Assembly: GCA_002347645.1 (NCBI GenBank)
Contig: DDYF01000051.1
Span: 5,368 to 45,697 of the forward strand
Direction: 5' to 3'
Length of the DNA stretch: 40,330 nt
Source of the DNA: Thermoleophilia bacterium UBA2241
Lineage (GTDB): Bacteria > Actinomycetota > Thermoleophilia > UBA2241
The notes under the pieces are model-generated. The model saw only the letters and a program-made list of their open reading frames with translations, was not told where the DNA came from and searched no databases. Every line of letters begins with the position of its first letter. Position 1 is the stretch's first letter. The position numbers and the translations under genes were made by a program. Below, one piece after another: positions 17,571 through 25,823 of the stretch.

Positions 17571-18140
17571 TCAGTCGAGGAGGTCCAGCGTCCCCTGCGC
17601 CGGAGGGACGGAGGGGTAACACAGGCGCGCCCCGTCCTGCACGGCGAGCTCGCTCAACTGGTGAAGGCGCGGCGCGATCGCGGACGTGATGTGCAGCACG
17701 CGCGCGCCGCGCGCCGTGAGCGCGTCGGCGATGAGGCGGCGATGGCAGCGGAACGGGTCGCCCTCGGCGCACATCACGGCGGTGGGCGTCGTCGCGGCGG
17801 CGCGCACGAGGTCGTCGAGGGCCGCCGCGAACTCGACCGTTCGCATGTGGTCGGCGTAGGCGCGGAAGCGGGGGTGAGTGAGACCGGTGTTGACCGAGTC
17901 CGGCTGAGGCCTCCGGAACCCGCCCAGCCGCGGCTCGTGTGCGTAGGCGATGCCGCGTGCCGGCAGGTCGCGCTCGAGGGCGTCGCGGTCGAACTGCGGG
18001 TTGTGCCGCGACCGCGGCACGCTGCGGACGTCCACCACGCGCCTGACGCCGTGGTGGCGCAGCAGCGCGACGAGCTCGTCGAGCGAGCGCGTCGAGTGCC
18101 CTATGGTGAAGACGGCCAGGCCGTCGCGCCGAGCGTCCAT
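17571..18140 (-). CDS. DUF488 family protein
   Basis: The 189-residue soluble protein begins LAVFTIGHSTRSLDELVALL, the hallmark DUF488 opening. It continues with VVDVRSVPRSRHNPQF and has a second conserved block AVMCAEGDPFRCHRRLIADAL near the C-terminus, with the CAEGDP..CHR residues that define the family. The biochemical role of the family is not established; the conserved cysteines and histidine suggest metal or nucleic-acid handling. The start at 18140 has no ribosome site but a TACAGT hexamer 7 bases upstream, consistent with a leaderless transcript. It lies downstream of, and is separated by a terminator from, the por operon on the same strand. Confidence 0.88.
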   Translation of the reverse strand: MDARRDGLAVFTIGHSTRSLDELVALLRHHGVRRVVDVRSVPRSRHNPQFDRDALERDLPARGIAYAHEPRLGGFRRPQPDSVNTGLTHPRFRAYADHMRTVEFAAALDDLVRAAATTPTAVMCAEGDPFRCHRRLIADALTARGARVLHITSAIAPRLHQLSELAVQDGARLCYPSVPPAQGTLDLLD

Positions 18141-18147
18141 GCAGGAA

Positions 18148-18153
18148 ACTGTA
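18148..18153 (-). promoter_or_regulatory. -10 hexamer for leaderless DUF488 transcript
   Basis: TACAGT on the minus strand is followed by 7 bases and the ATG at 18140, without any ribosome binding site. Confidence 0.4.
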
Positions 18154-18233
18154 CCCCGCGAGGGGCCGGAGCCCATGCGCGCGTACTTGCCGAGCGGCGT
18201 GAAGTCGCACGAGTGAGCGCCGGGACGCGAACA

Positions 18234-18257
18234 GGGCGGGCTCTTGCGAGCCCGCCC
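18234..18257 (-). terminator. Hairpin terminator of the recR-por operon
   Basis: Perfect 10-bp stem GGGCGGGCTC / GAGCCCGCCC with a TTGC loop, located 77 bases after the last gene of the operon. No long U tract follows on the minus strand, so termination may need a factor. The same TTGC loop caps the terminator at 40187-40236. Confidence 0.7.
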
Positions 18258-18277
18258 CGTTCGGTCGTTCAGCTGGT

Positions 18278-18304
18278 AGCCGCCGCCATCATACGGTGGC
18301 GGCT
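18278..18304. repeat. Second inverted repeat after the por operon
   Basis: Seven-bp perfect arms AGCCGCC (18278-18284) and GGCGGCT (18298-18304), extendable with one mismatch to ten. It lies between the operon's last stop codon and the stronger hairpin, and could be an accessory terminator or a 3'-end stabiliser. Confidence 0.45.
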
Positions 18305-18333
18305 TTGCGAGCGCATGCGCTCCTTCGCGGACC

Positions 18334-21300
18334 CTACCGCTCGTCCGCAGGCACGAACATGCAGCCGTGCGCCTCGAGCTGCTCCTCCCAGATGGTCTGC
18401 GGGGGCTCGCCGCACTTGCGCAGCAGCTTCTCCCACTCGTCGTCCACCCAAGCCTGGAGGTTCGCGAGGGCGTCCTCGTTCCCGGGCTTGAACAGGTGGG
18501 CGAACCGTCCCTGCCGCTTGAGCCAGGCGACGAGGTCGGTCTTGGCCTTGGGGCGGAAGGTAAGGCGGTACTCGCCGTCCTCGACCTCGTACAGCGGCCA
18601 GTAGCAGGTGTTGACCGCCTGACGCGCGAGGTCGATGCTCTCCGCCCCGTCGGCGCGCCAGCCGCGGGGGCACGGCGCCAGGATGTTGAGGAAGCTCGGG
18701 CCGGGCGTGGCCAGGGCCTTCGCCGCCTTGCGCACGAGGTCGCGCGGGTCATGTGGCGATGCCTGGGCCACGTATCGCAAGCCGTGGGCGATCATGATGT
18801 CGGTGAGGTTCTTGCGGTTCTGCAGCTTGCCGGCCTGCTCTTTGCCGACCGGGCTCGTCGTGGTCCAAGCCCCGACCGGCGTGGCGCCGGAGCGCTGAAA
18901 GCCGGTGTTCATGTAGGCGCCGTTGTCGTAGCAGACGTAGAGCATCTGGTGGCCGCGCTCCATGGCGCCGGAGAGCGACTGCAACCCGATGTCGTACGTG
19001 CCGCCGTCGCCGCCGAAGGCGATGAACTTGACGTTGTCCTCGATCTGCCCCTTCTTCCTCAGGGCCCGGAACGCGGTCTCGACGCCGCTCAACGTGGCCG
19101 CGGCGTTCTCGAAGGCGGTGTGGATATAGCTGCCCTTCCACGAGGTGTAGGGGTAGATCGTCGTGGAGACCTCGAGGCAGCCGGTCGCGGCGCTGACGAC
19201 GACCGGGTCGGAGGTGCCCATGAGGACCTGGCGGGCGACGATGGGCGCGCCGCAGCCGGCGCACATGCGGTGGCCGCCGGCCAGCTGGGCGCCCTGGGCC
19301 ACCAGCTCGAGCCACTTGTCGCGTGCGTCCTCGAAATGGTTCGTCTCCTTGAGGGCGTCGACAGGGCAGACGTTCACGCACTCGCGGCACATGATGCAGC
19401 GCGATTCCTCCACCCGGTACGACTGCAGGGCGCGTTCGTTGAAGGTGAGGGCGCCGGTCGGGCAGGCGGTCACGCAGCGCCCGCAGGTGATGCAGTCCGC
19501 GAGCTGCAGCGCCTCGCCGTACGGCGTGTCCACGTTCATCGCGAAACCGCGGCCGGTGAAGTCGTAGCAGGCCGGGCCGGCGACGTCGCGGCAGACACGC
19601 ACGCAGCGGCCGCAGGCGACGCAGCGGTCCATGTCGCGGCGGATGAAGGGGTGCTCGTACTGCGGCTCGACCGAGCGGATGCGGGCGCCCGGCGCCACGA
19701 GGTCGTTGCTCGTCACGCCGTGCTCGACGCCGAGCTTCTGCAGGTCGCAGTCCCCGCTGGAGGGGCAGACGCACTGCAGGCAGCGGGACGCCTCGTTGCG
19801 CGCCGCGGCGAGCGAGTAGCCCTTGTCGACCTCGTCGAAGACCGTCGTCCGCCGCGCCTTGCCCACCCTGGGCATGGTGGTGCGCTTGGCGGGCTCGGCG
19901 GCGATGCCCATCTTGAGCCAGACCGGGCTGCGCTCGGCGAGGCGCTCGCCGAGCTCGCCCAGCTTGGCGGCGTCGGCCAGTTGCTCGAGGTAGGGCTGGC
20001 CGGCGTAGACCGCCAGCTGCTCCTCGAGCTCGACGAGGTCGCTGCCGTCCAGCCACGCGTCGATCGCGAGGGCCGAGCGCTTGCCCGCGGCGACGGCGTG
20101 GATGACCGAGCGCGCTCCGGTCACCGCGTCGCCGGCGGCGAACACCCCGGGGGTCGTGGTGCGACCGGTGTAGTAGTTGGCCTCGAGCGTGTTCCACGAC
20201 GAGAGGGCGACCTCTTCGCCGGAGTCGCCGAGGTCGGGCACGTAGGAGACGGCCGAGATCACCGTGGTGGCCGGCACCTCGAAGCGCGAGTCCTTGATCT
20301 CGCGCGTGCGTCCCTTGGAGCGGCCGAGGCGGACGCACTCGACGCCTGCGGGGCGGCCGGCCTTGCCGAGTCTCACCTTCTTGGCGGCGACGTCGAACTC
20401 GACCTTCACGCCCTCCTCGAGGGCAGAGGCCAGGTCGCGCGCGCCGGCTTCGAGGTGCGCGGCGTCGCGCGGCGCCAGGACGGTGACCGACGTGGCGCCC
20501 AGACGCCGCGCCGTGCGGGCCGCGTCGAGCGCGGCGGTCCCGCCGCCGATAACGGCGACCGTGTCGGTGATGCGGACCTTCTTGCCCTCGCGGACCTTGC
20601 GCAGCAGCTCGAGGCTCTCGACCACCGCTTCGCTGCCCGGGAGCTTGGGGCTCGCGGTCTGCCACGACCCGACGCTGACGAGGACCGCGTCGAATCCGGC
20701 GTCGAGGAGGCCCTCGATGGTCACCTCGTAGCCGAGCGCCGTGTCGTCGACGAAGCGCACTCCGGCCTCCCAGAGCGGCTCGAGCTCGCGGTCCAGGACC
20801 TTCTCGGGCAGACGGAACTCGGGGATGCTGTAGCGCAGCGACCCGCCGGGTTTCTCGTTGGTGTCGTAGACGGTGACCTCGTGCCCGCGCTCGACGAGGT
20901 ACCACGAGGCCGACAGGCCGGCCGGGCCAGCGCCGATCACGGCGACGCGCCGGCCGCTCGGCACGCCCGGCACGAGCACGGGGGACGAGTGGTCGGCGGC
21001 GGCGCGGTGCATGGCGCAGATCGCCACCGGGTCGTCGACGTCGCCGCGCCGGCAGACCGGCTCGCAGTACCGCGCGCACACGCGACCCACGATGCCCGGG
21101 AAGGGCAGGTCGCGGCGCACGATCGCGGCGGCGCCGGAGGCGTCGCCGTCTTCAAGCGCCGCCATGTAGGCGGGGATGTCGATGTGCGTGGGGCACGCGT
21201 TCGCGCAGGGTGCCTCGCAGTAGCTGTCGTGGTCCGACAGGTACATCTCGAGGTAGCTGCGACGCTTCTGGCGGATGCGCGGCGTGTCGGTCTTGACCAC

Positions 21301-21531
21301 CATGCCGTCGCTGACCCAGGTCGTGCAGGCTGCCTGGAGCTTCGCCTGCCCCTTGACCTCGACGAGGCACAGACGGCAGGCGCCCCAGGCGGCCATGCCT
21401 TCCTCGTGGCAGAGGGCGGGGATGTCGATGCCCTCGCGGCGCGCGACCGTCAGGACGGTCTCGCCCGGGCGGGCGCCGAGCTTCTTGCCGTCGATCGTCA
21501 GCGTGACGGCGGCCTTCGTGCGCGGGCTCAC
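18334..21531 (-). CDS. Fusion: NuoG-type Fe-S scaffold + inserted GltD/NfnB FAD-NAD(P) module + PorB (TPP subunit)
   Basis: The 1065-residue protein starts with a GTG that overlaps the NuoF-like stop (GTGA), with GGGAGG upstream. Domains in order: a NuoG-type [2Fe-2S] domain with C41, C52, C55 and C69; a GltD/NfnB-type cluster region (C105, C109, C113, GRVCARYCEPVC); an FAD Rossmann motif GAGPAG (200-205); an NAD(P) Rossmann motif VIGGGTAALDAA; GVFAAGDAV; the NuoG/HydA CPSSGDCDLQKLGVEHG segment (about 585); CVACGRCVRVC (about 630), CITCGRCVTAC and CIMCRECVNVC ferredoxin motifs; then PorB from about 750 with HRMCAGCG, ATGCLEVSTTIYPYTSW and the thiamine-diphosphate motif GGDGGTYDIGLQ with NGAYMNTG. 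The first part matches the NuoG-GltD subunit of Sporomusa-type transhydrogenase; the last is the pyruvate-oxidising site. Frame is continuous, so the fusion is physical. Its role is inferred: linking pyruvate oxidation to NAD(P)+ reduction. Confidence 0.9.
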   Translation of the reverse strand: MSPRTKAAVTLTIDGKKLGARPGETVLTVARREGIDIPALCHEEGMAAWGACRLCLVEVKGQAKLQAACTTWVSDGMVVKTDTPRIRQKRRSYLEMYLSDHDSYCEAPCANACPTHIDIPAYMAALEDGDASGAAAIVRRDLPFPGIVGRVCARYCEPVCRRGDVDDPVAICAMHRAAADHSSPVLVPGVPSGRRVAVIGAGPAGLSASWYLVERGHEVTVYDTNEKPGGSLRYSIPEFRLPEKVLDRELEPLWEAGVRFVDDTALGYEVTIEGLLDAGFDAVLVSVGSWQTASPKLPGSEAVVESLELLRKVREGKKVRITDTVAVIGGGTAALDAARTARRLGATSVTVLAPRDAAHLEAGARDLASALEEGVKVEFDVAAKKVRLGKAGRPAGVECVRLGRSKGRTREIKDSRFEVPATTVISAVSYVPDLGDSGEEVALSSWNTLEANYYTGRTTTPGVFAAGDAVTGARSVIHAVAAGKRSALAIDAWLDGSDLVELEEQLAVYAGQPYLEQLADAAKLGELGERLAERSPVWLKMGIAAEPAKRTTMPRVGKARRTTVFDEVDKGYSLAAARNEASRCLQCVCPSSGDCDLQKLGVEHGVTSNDLVAPGARIRSVEPQYEHPFIRRDMDRCVACGRCVRVCRDVAGPACYDFTGRGFAMNVDTPYGEALQLADCITCGRCVTACPTGALTFNERALQSYRVEESRCIMCRECVNVCPVDALKETNHFEDARDKWLELVAQGAQLAGGHRMCAGCGAPIVARQVLMGTSDPVVVSAATGCLEVSTTIYPYTSWKGSYIHTAFENAAATLSGVETAFRALRKKGQIEDNVKFIAFGGDGGTYDIGLQSLSGAMERGHQMLYVCYDNGAYMNTGFQRSGATPVGAWTTTSPVGKEQAGKLQNRKNLTDIMIAHGLRYVAQASPHDPRDLVRKAAKALATPGPSFLNILAPCPRGWRADGAESIDLARQAVNTCYWPLYEVEDGEYRLTFRPKAKTDLVAWLKRQGRFAHLFKPGNEDALANLQAWVDDEWEKLLRKCGEPPQTIWEEQLEAHGCMFVPADER

Positions 21532-23444
21532 TGCTGCCTCCCTTCGGCCACCGCAAGGATCCCTGTCTCGACGGGGACGGCGTCGTACTTGCATACCTGG
21601 CGGCAGGTGTCGCACTTGATGCAGAGCTTCTGGTCGATGACGTGCGGCTCCTTGCGTTCGCCACTGATCGCCTGGACGGGGCAGGCGCCGAAGCACACGT
21701 GGCAGCCCGTGCAGGCTTCTGTGTCGATCGTGTAGCGGATGAGCGGCCGGCAGACCTTCGCCGGGCAGCGCATGTGGACCACGTGCTCCATGACCTCGTC
21801 GCGGAAGTAGCGCAGCGTGGTGAGGACGGGGTTCGGGGCGCTGCCGCCGAGCTGGCACAGCGACCCTTCGATCACGTCGTCGGCGAGCTGCTCGAGGCGC
21901 TCGACGTCCTTGACCGTACCCTCGCCGGCGGCGATGCGCTCGAGGATCTCGAGCATGCGCGTGGTGCCGATACGGCAGGGCACGCACTTGCCGCAGCTCT
22001 CTTCGGCGGTGAACTTGAGGAAGAACTTGGCGAAGTCGACCATGCAGGTCGTGTCGTCGACGACGACCATGCCGCCGGAGCCCATCATGGCGCCGGCGGC
22101 GGTCAGACTCTCGAAGTCGATGGGCTCGTCGAGAAGGTCGGCGGGCAGGCAGCCGCCGCTCGGCCCGCCGAGCTGGACGGCTTTGAACGTGCGCCCTTCC
22201 CTCAGGCCGCCGCCGATACCGAAGATGACGTCGCGCAGCGTGGCGCCCATGGGCACCTCGACGAGGCCGGTGTTCCGTACCTTGCCGGTGAGCGAGAAGA
22301 TCTTCGTCCCCTTGCTCGTCTCCGTCCCGATGGCCCTGAACGCATCGGCTCCGTGCGTGACGATCCACGGGACGTTGGCGTAGGTCTCCACGTTGTTGAG
22401 GTTCGTCGGCTGGCCCCAAAGCCCGTGGGCGACCGTCCGGATGTGCTTGCCGCGCGGCATGCCGCGGCGACCCTCGATCGACGCCGTCAGCGCCGTGGAT
22501 TCGCCGCAGACGAAGGCGCCGGCGCCTTGATTGATGCGGATGTCGAAGCTGAAGCCCGAGCCGAGGATGTCGGCGCCCAGCAGGCCGCGCTCGCGCGCCT
22601 GGTCCATCGCGTTACGCAGACGTGCGACCGCGAGCGGGTACTCGTGACGCACGTAGATGTACCCTTCATCGCCGCCGATCGCGAACGCGGCGATGAGCAT
22701 GCCCTCGAGCAGGGAGTGCGGGTTGTCCTCGAGGACGGCGCGGTCCATGAACGCGCCTGGGTCGCCTTCGTCGCCGTTGCAGATGACGTAGTGTTTCTCT
22801 CCCGGGTTCTGGCGGCAGAAGCGCCACTTCTTGCCGGTGGGGAAGCCCGCGCCGCCACGGCCGCGCAGCCCCGACCGCTCGACCTCGTCGATGACCGCCT
22901 CCGGTTCGTCGGCGGCGAGCACCGTGGCGAGCGCGCCGTACCCGCCGCGCGCGAGGTAGTCGTCGATGGACGTGGGGTCGATCGACCCGTTGATCGCGCG
23001 CACGAGTCGCGTCTGCCCCTTGTAAAACGGGACGTCTTTCTCAAGCGCGATCTTCTCATCGCTCGCTGGATCGGTGTAGAGGAGGCGCTCGACGACCTCG
23101 TCACCCACCACGCTGGTTTCGACGATCTCGGCGATGTCCTTGGCCTTGAGCCGCGGGTAGAACACGCCCCGCGGGTGGATGACGACGATGGGGCCTTCCT
23201 GACAGAGACCGTGACACCCCGTGAGGACGACCTGCACCTTGTCGGTGAGGCCGCGCCTCTCGAGTTCGGCCGCCAGCGCGCAGCTCACGGCGGCGCGGCC
23301 CGACGCGTTGCAGGTCGTCCCCGCGCAGACGCGGATCTTGACCGCGTCGTCACCGCGGGTCGCCAGCTCGCGGCGGAAGGCCGCCTTCAGGGCCTTGGCG
23401 ATGCGCGCCTGCCGGGCGGAGCCGGTCTTCTTGCTGGCTGCCAC
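21528..23444 (-). CDS. NuoF/HydB-like NAD(H)-binding FMN flavoprotein
   Basis: The 638-residue protein has three parts. An N-terminal thioredoxin-like [2Fe-2S] domain has CAGTTC and TGCHGLC cysteine pairs. The NuoF core has the NADH/FMN motifs GLRGRGGAGFPTGKKW and CNGDEGDPGAFMDR, and the cluster motif SCGKCVPC (about 480). The C-terminal ferredoxin domain has CTGCHVCFGAC (about 581) and CIKCDTCRQVC (about 608). This three-part layout is that of HydB/HndC and of bifurcating flavin cores, not of respiratory NuoF, which lacks the flanking domains. GTG at 23444 is chosen because a GGAGG site lies 6 bases upstream and one base separates it from the preceding stop. It should receive or donate electrons as NADH in complex with the NuoE-like and PorB-fusion proteins. 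Confidence 0.92.
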   Translation of the reverse strand: MAASKKTGSARQARIAKALKAAFRRELATRGDDAVKIRVCAGTTCNASGRAAVSCALAAELERRGLTDKVQVVLTGCHGLCQEGPIVVIHPRGVFYPRLKAKDIAEIVETSVVGDEVVERLLYTDPASDEKIALEKDVPFYKGQTRLVRAINGSIDPTSIDDYLARGGYGALATVLAADEPEAVIDEVERSGLRGRGGAGFPTGKKWRFCRQNPGEKHYVICNGDEGDPGAFMDRAVLEDNPHSLLEGMLIAAFAIGGDEGYIYVRHEYPLAVARLRNAMDQARERGLLGADILGSGFSFDIRINQGAGAFVCGESTALTASIEGRRGMPRGKHIRTVAHGLWGQPTNLNNVETYANVPWIVTHGADAFRAIGTETSKGTKIFSLTGKVRNTGLVEVPMGATLRDVIFGIGGGLREGRTFKAVQLGGPSGGCLPADLLDEPIDFESLTAAGAMMGSGGMVVVDDTTCMVDFAKFFLKFTAEESCGKCVPCRIGTTRMLEILERIAAGEGTVKDVERLEQLADDVIEGSLCQLGGSAPNPVLTTLRYFRDEVMEHVVHMRCPAKVCRPLIRYTIDTEACTGCHVCFGACPVQAISGERKEPHVIDQKLCIKCDTCRQVCKYDAVPVETGILAVAEGRQQ

Positions 23445-23445
23445 G

Positions 23446-24207
23446 TCAGGCCTCCTTCTTGCGCAGCGTGCGGACGAGCTTGCGCGCCTCTTGCGGGGTG
23501 ACCCTGCCGTACGTCTCGTCCTCGCCGAGCCGCACGGCCGGCGCAAGTGCGCACGCGCCGATGCAGTTGACCGTCTGCAGGGTGAACAGCAGGTCCGGCG
23601 TCGTGCCGCCGACGGGGATGTCGAGCTCCTGGGCGAAGGCCTCGGCGATGAGCGGCGCGCCCGCCACGTGGCAAGCAGTGCCCACGCAGACGCTGATGAC
23701 GTGCCTGCCCACCGGCTCGAGCCGGAACTGGCTGTAGAAGCTCGCCACGCCGAACACGCGCGAGAACGGCATGTGCATCTCGGCGGCGATGTCCTCGAGT
23801 GCCTTGCGTGGCAGGTACCCGTAGCTCTCCTGGGTGGTGTGGAAGGCCTCGATGAGCCCCGAGCCTTCGCGGATGCGGGCGACAACCGCGTCGAACAGCT
23901 TCGTGTCGATCTCGGGCTGGGCGGCCTTCGCCGCGGTGCGCTCGGCCTCGATGTCGAAGGGGAGTTCCCCGAACTCGGGGCAGTAGTCGATCTCGATGCA
24001 GTCCACCGGACATGCGCGCTCGCACAGCGTGCAGGCGTAGCAGCGGTAGCTCCCGTCCCTGTCCTTGACCAGGTCGAACAGCCCGATGCCCTTCGGCTTG
24101 CGCAACAGCTCGCGCTTCTCGAAGTCGATGCCCTTGAGGACCTCGTACAGGGCGGAGCCCTTGGGCTCTGTCCGCCCCTTGCCGTCTCGTCCGTTGCTTC
24201 TCGCCAT
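23446..24207 (-). CDS. NuoE/HydC-like [2Fe-2S] thioredoxin-fold subunit with N-terminal ferredoxin motif
   Basis: The 253-residue protein begins with a short ferredoxin-like segment with C56, C59, C62 and C66 (CYACTLCERACP), then a NuoE domain whose [2Fe-2S] ligands are CVGTAC (C-x4-C) and NCIGAC (C-x3-C). The conserved ESYGYLPRKALEDIA and GVASFYSQF strings are typical of NuoE/HydC. An extra N-terminal [4Fe-4S] segment is not found in plain respiratory NuoE. The ATG at 24207 has GAGGTGA 5 bases upstream; an alternative GTG at 24216 would add three residues. It follows porA with a gap of about 10 bases, so translation is probably coupled. It should pass electrons between the NuoF-like flavin and the other clusters of the complex. 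Confidence 0.92.
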   Translation of the reverse strand: MARSNGRDGKGRTEPKGSALYEVLKGIDFEKRELLRKPKGIGLFDLVKDRDGSYRCYACTLCERACPVDCIEIDYCPEFGELPFDIEAERTAAKAAQPEIDTKLFDAVVARIREGSGLIEAFHTTQESYGYLPRKALEDIAAEMHMPFSRVFGVASFYSQFRLEPVGRHVISVCVGTACHVAGAPLIAEAFAQELDIPVGGTTPDLLFTLQTVNCIGACALAPAVRLGEDETYGRVTPQEARKLVRTLRKKEA

Positions 24208-24217
24208 GGCGGTCACC

Positions 24218-25438
24218 TCAGTCCTCGCGCAGGTTGAGGTAGCGGCGTTCGATCGACGCGCGCTTCTTCGACCTGGCCGCCTTCTGGAGCACGGCGAACG
24301 CCTGCTCGATGTTGTCGGGGAAGATGTCGCGCCCGCCCAGGCCGTAGATGAAGGGCAGCACTTGGGGGCGCGGGTCGCAGTCGTAGAGTGCCCCGCGGAT
24401 CTCGAGGAAGACCGGGCCGCCCTGGGCGCCGAAGGAGTCGGCGCGGTCGAGGACGCCCACGACCTTCACGTGCTGCAGCGCCGCGGCGTAGGCCTCGTGC
24501 GGGAAGGGCCGGAAGACCCTGACCCGTACCATGCCGGCCTTCACGCCCTTTGCGCGCAGCTTGTCGACGACGTCGCGTGTCGTGCCGGCGGTCGAGCCGA
24601 CGACGACGATCGCTACGTCGGCGTCGTCGAGGCGGTAGGCGTCGAGGAGACCGTACTGGCGTCCGGAGAGCTCGGCATACTCGTCGGCAACGTCCTGGAT
24701 GACGCCCAGGGCGCGGTCCATAGCCCGGTTCTGCGCCACCTTGTGCTCGAAGTAGAAGCCGTGCAGACCGTCGAACGGCCCGACGGTGACCGGGTGCTTC
24801 GTGTCGAGCAGGGGGTTCACCGGCCGGTACGGGCCGATGAAGCTCTTGACCCGGTCGTCGGGGAGCATCTTCAGCGGGCCGATCGCCCCGCTGATGACGT
24901 ACCCGTCGTACATGTGCATCGTGGGCAGGTAGATGTCGGTATGCTCGGCGATGCGCACCGCCTGGAGACAGTTGTCGTAGGCCTCCTGGTGGTTCTCGCC
25001 GTAGAGCTGGATCCAGCCCGCGTCGCGGCCGCCCATGGTATCGGAGTGGTCGCAGTGGATGTTGATGGGACCGCTGAGGGCGCGGTTGACCGTCGTCATG
25101 ACGATGGGCAGCCGGTAGGAGGCGGCGACGTACAGGACCTCCCACATGAGGGCGAAGCCCTGCGAGGAGGTCGCCGTCATCGTCCGCGCGCCGCCGGCTG
25201 CCGAGCCGATGACGGCGCTCATCGCCGAGTGCTCCGACTCGACCGTCACGAACTCGCTCTCGACCTTGCCGTCGGCCACCATCTGCGCGTACAGCTGCAC
25301 GACCTCGGTCTGCGGCGTGATGGGGTACGCGCAGACGACGTCCGGGTCGATCTGGCGCATGGCTTCGGCGACGGCCTCGTTGCCGGTGACGGCGACAGTG
25401 GTCTCGTCCAGCACGTTCTTGGCGTCGATGGTCGTCAC
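24218..25438 (-). CDS. porA: Pyruvate:ferredoxin oxidoreductase alpha subunit
   Basis: The 406-residue protein contains domains I and II of the 2-oxoacid:ferredoxin oxidoreductase family. The N-terminal AYPITPQTEVVQ motif, ATSSQGFALMWEVLYVAASYRLPIV (in two stretches), GPINIHCDHSDTMGGRD and the C-terminal SFGAQGGPVFLEIRGALY and FIYGLGGRDI blocks match pyruvate-type PorA rather than KorA or IorA. It binds substrate together with PorB, which here is the C-terminal part of the fusion protein. The GTG start has GGAG 7 bases upstream and follows porD by 4 bases. Pyruvate as substrate is a family inference supported by the YPYTSW string in the PorB part. Confidence 0.93.
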   Translation of the reverse strand: MTTIDAKNVLDETTVAVTGNEAVAEAMRQIDPDVVCAYPITPQTEVVQLYAQMVADGKVESEFVTVESEHSAMSAVIGSAAGGARTMTATSSQGFALMWEVLYVAASYRLPIVMTTVNRALSGPINIHCDHSDTMGGRDAGWIQLYGENHQEAYDNCLQAVRIAEHTDIYLPTMHMYDGYVISGAIGPLKMLPDDRVKSFIGPYRPVNPLLDTKHPVTVGPFDGLHGFYFEHKVAQNRAMDRALGVIQDVADEYAELSGRQYGLLDAYRLDDADVAIVVVGSTAGTTRDVVDKLRAKGVKAGMVRVRVFRPFPHEAYAAALQHVKVVGVLDRADSFGAQGGPVFLEIRGALYDCDPRPQVLPFIYGLGGRDIFPDNIEQAFAVLQKAARSKKRASIERRYLNLRED

Positions 25439-25442
25439 CGTC

Positions 25443-25823
25443 TCACTCCTTCTCGTCGAGCTTCATGACGATGGCGCCGGTCGGGCACTCCTTGGCGCAG
25501 ATTCCGCAGCCCTTGCAGTGCGCGAGGTCGACGGCGACCGCCTTGCCGTCCTCGACGATGATCGAGGCGTCCGGGCAGTAGAAGTAGCAGAGCATGCAGC
25601 CGTCGCACTTCTCGGGGTCGAGCTCGGGGACGAACGTGCGCCAGCCGCCGGTCTCGTTGTAGACCGAGTTGCCGGCCTCGGGGATGGTCGCTCCCAGCTC
25701 GTGCCGATCCGGTCCCCACGTGTCGAGGTCGCTGACGTCCCACTTCGGCTTCGGGAGCTTCTTCTGGCGCGGCTTGCGCAGGGGGGCCGGCTTCTTGGCC
25801 ACAGCCTTCTTCTCGACACTCAT
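25443..25823 (-). CDS. porD: Pyruvate:ferredoxin oxidoreductase delta (2[4Fe-4S] ferredoxin) subunit
   Basis: The 126-residue protein has a lysine/proline-rich N-terminus (to about residue 28) and then two ferredoxin motifs: CDGCMLCYFYC with a following P, and CKGCGICAKEC with a following P. The spacing between them is that of PorD. WRTFVPELDPEKCDGC is the typical PorD lead-in. It should carry electrons out of the PorB site. Its ATG overlaps the porG stop (ATGA). The basic extension is longer than in many PorD proteins and may help docking. Confidence 0.93.
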   Translation of the reverse strand: MSVEKKAVAKKPAPLRKPRQKKLPKPKWDVSDLDTWGPDRHELGATIPEAGNSVYNETGGWRTFVPELDPEKCDGCMLCYFYCPDASIIVEDGKAVAVDLAHCKGCGICAKECPTGAIVMKLDEKE

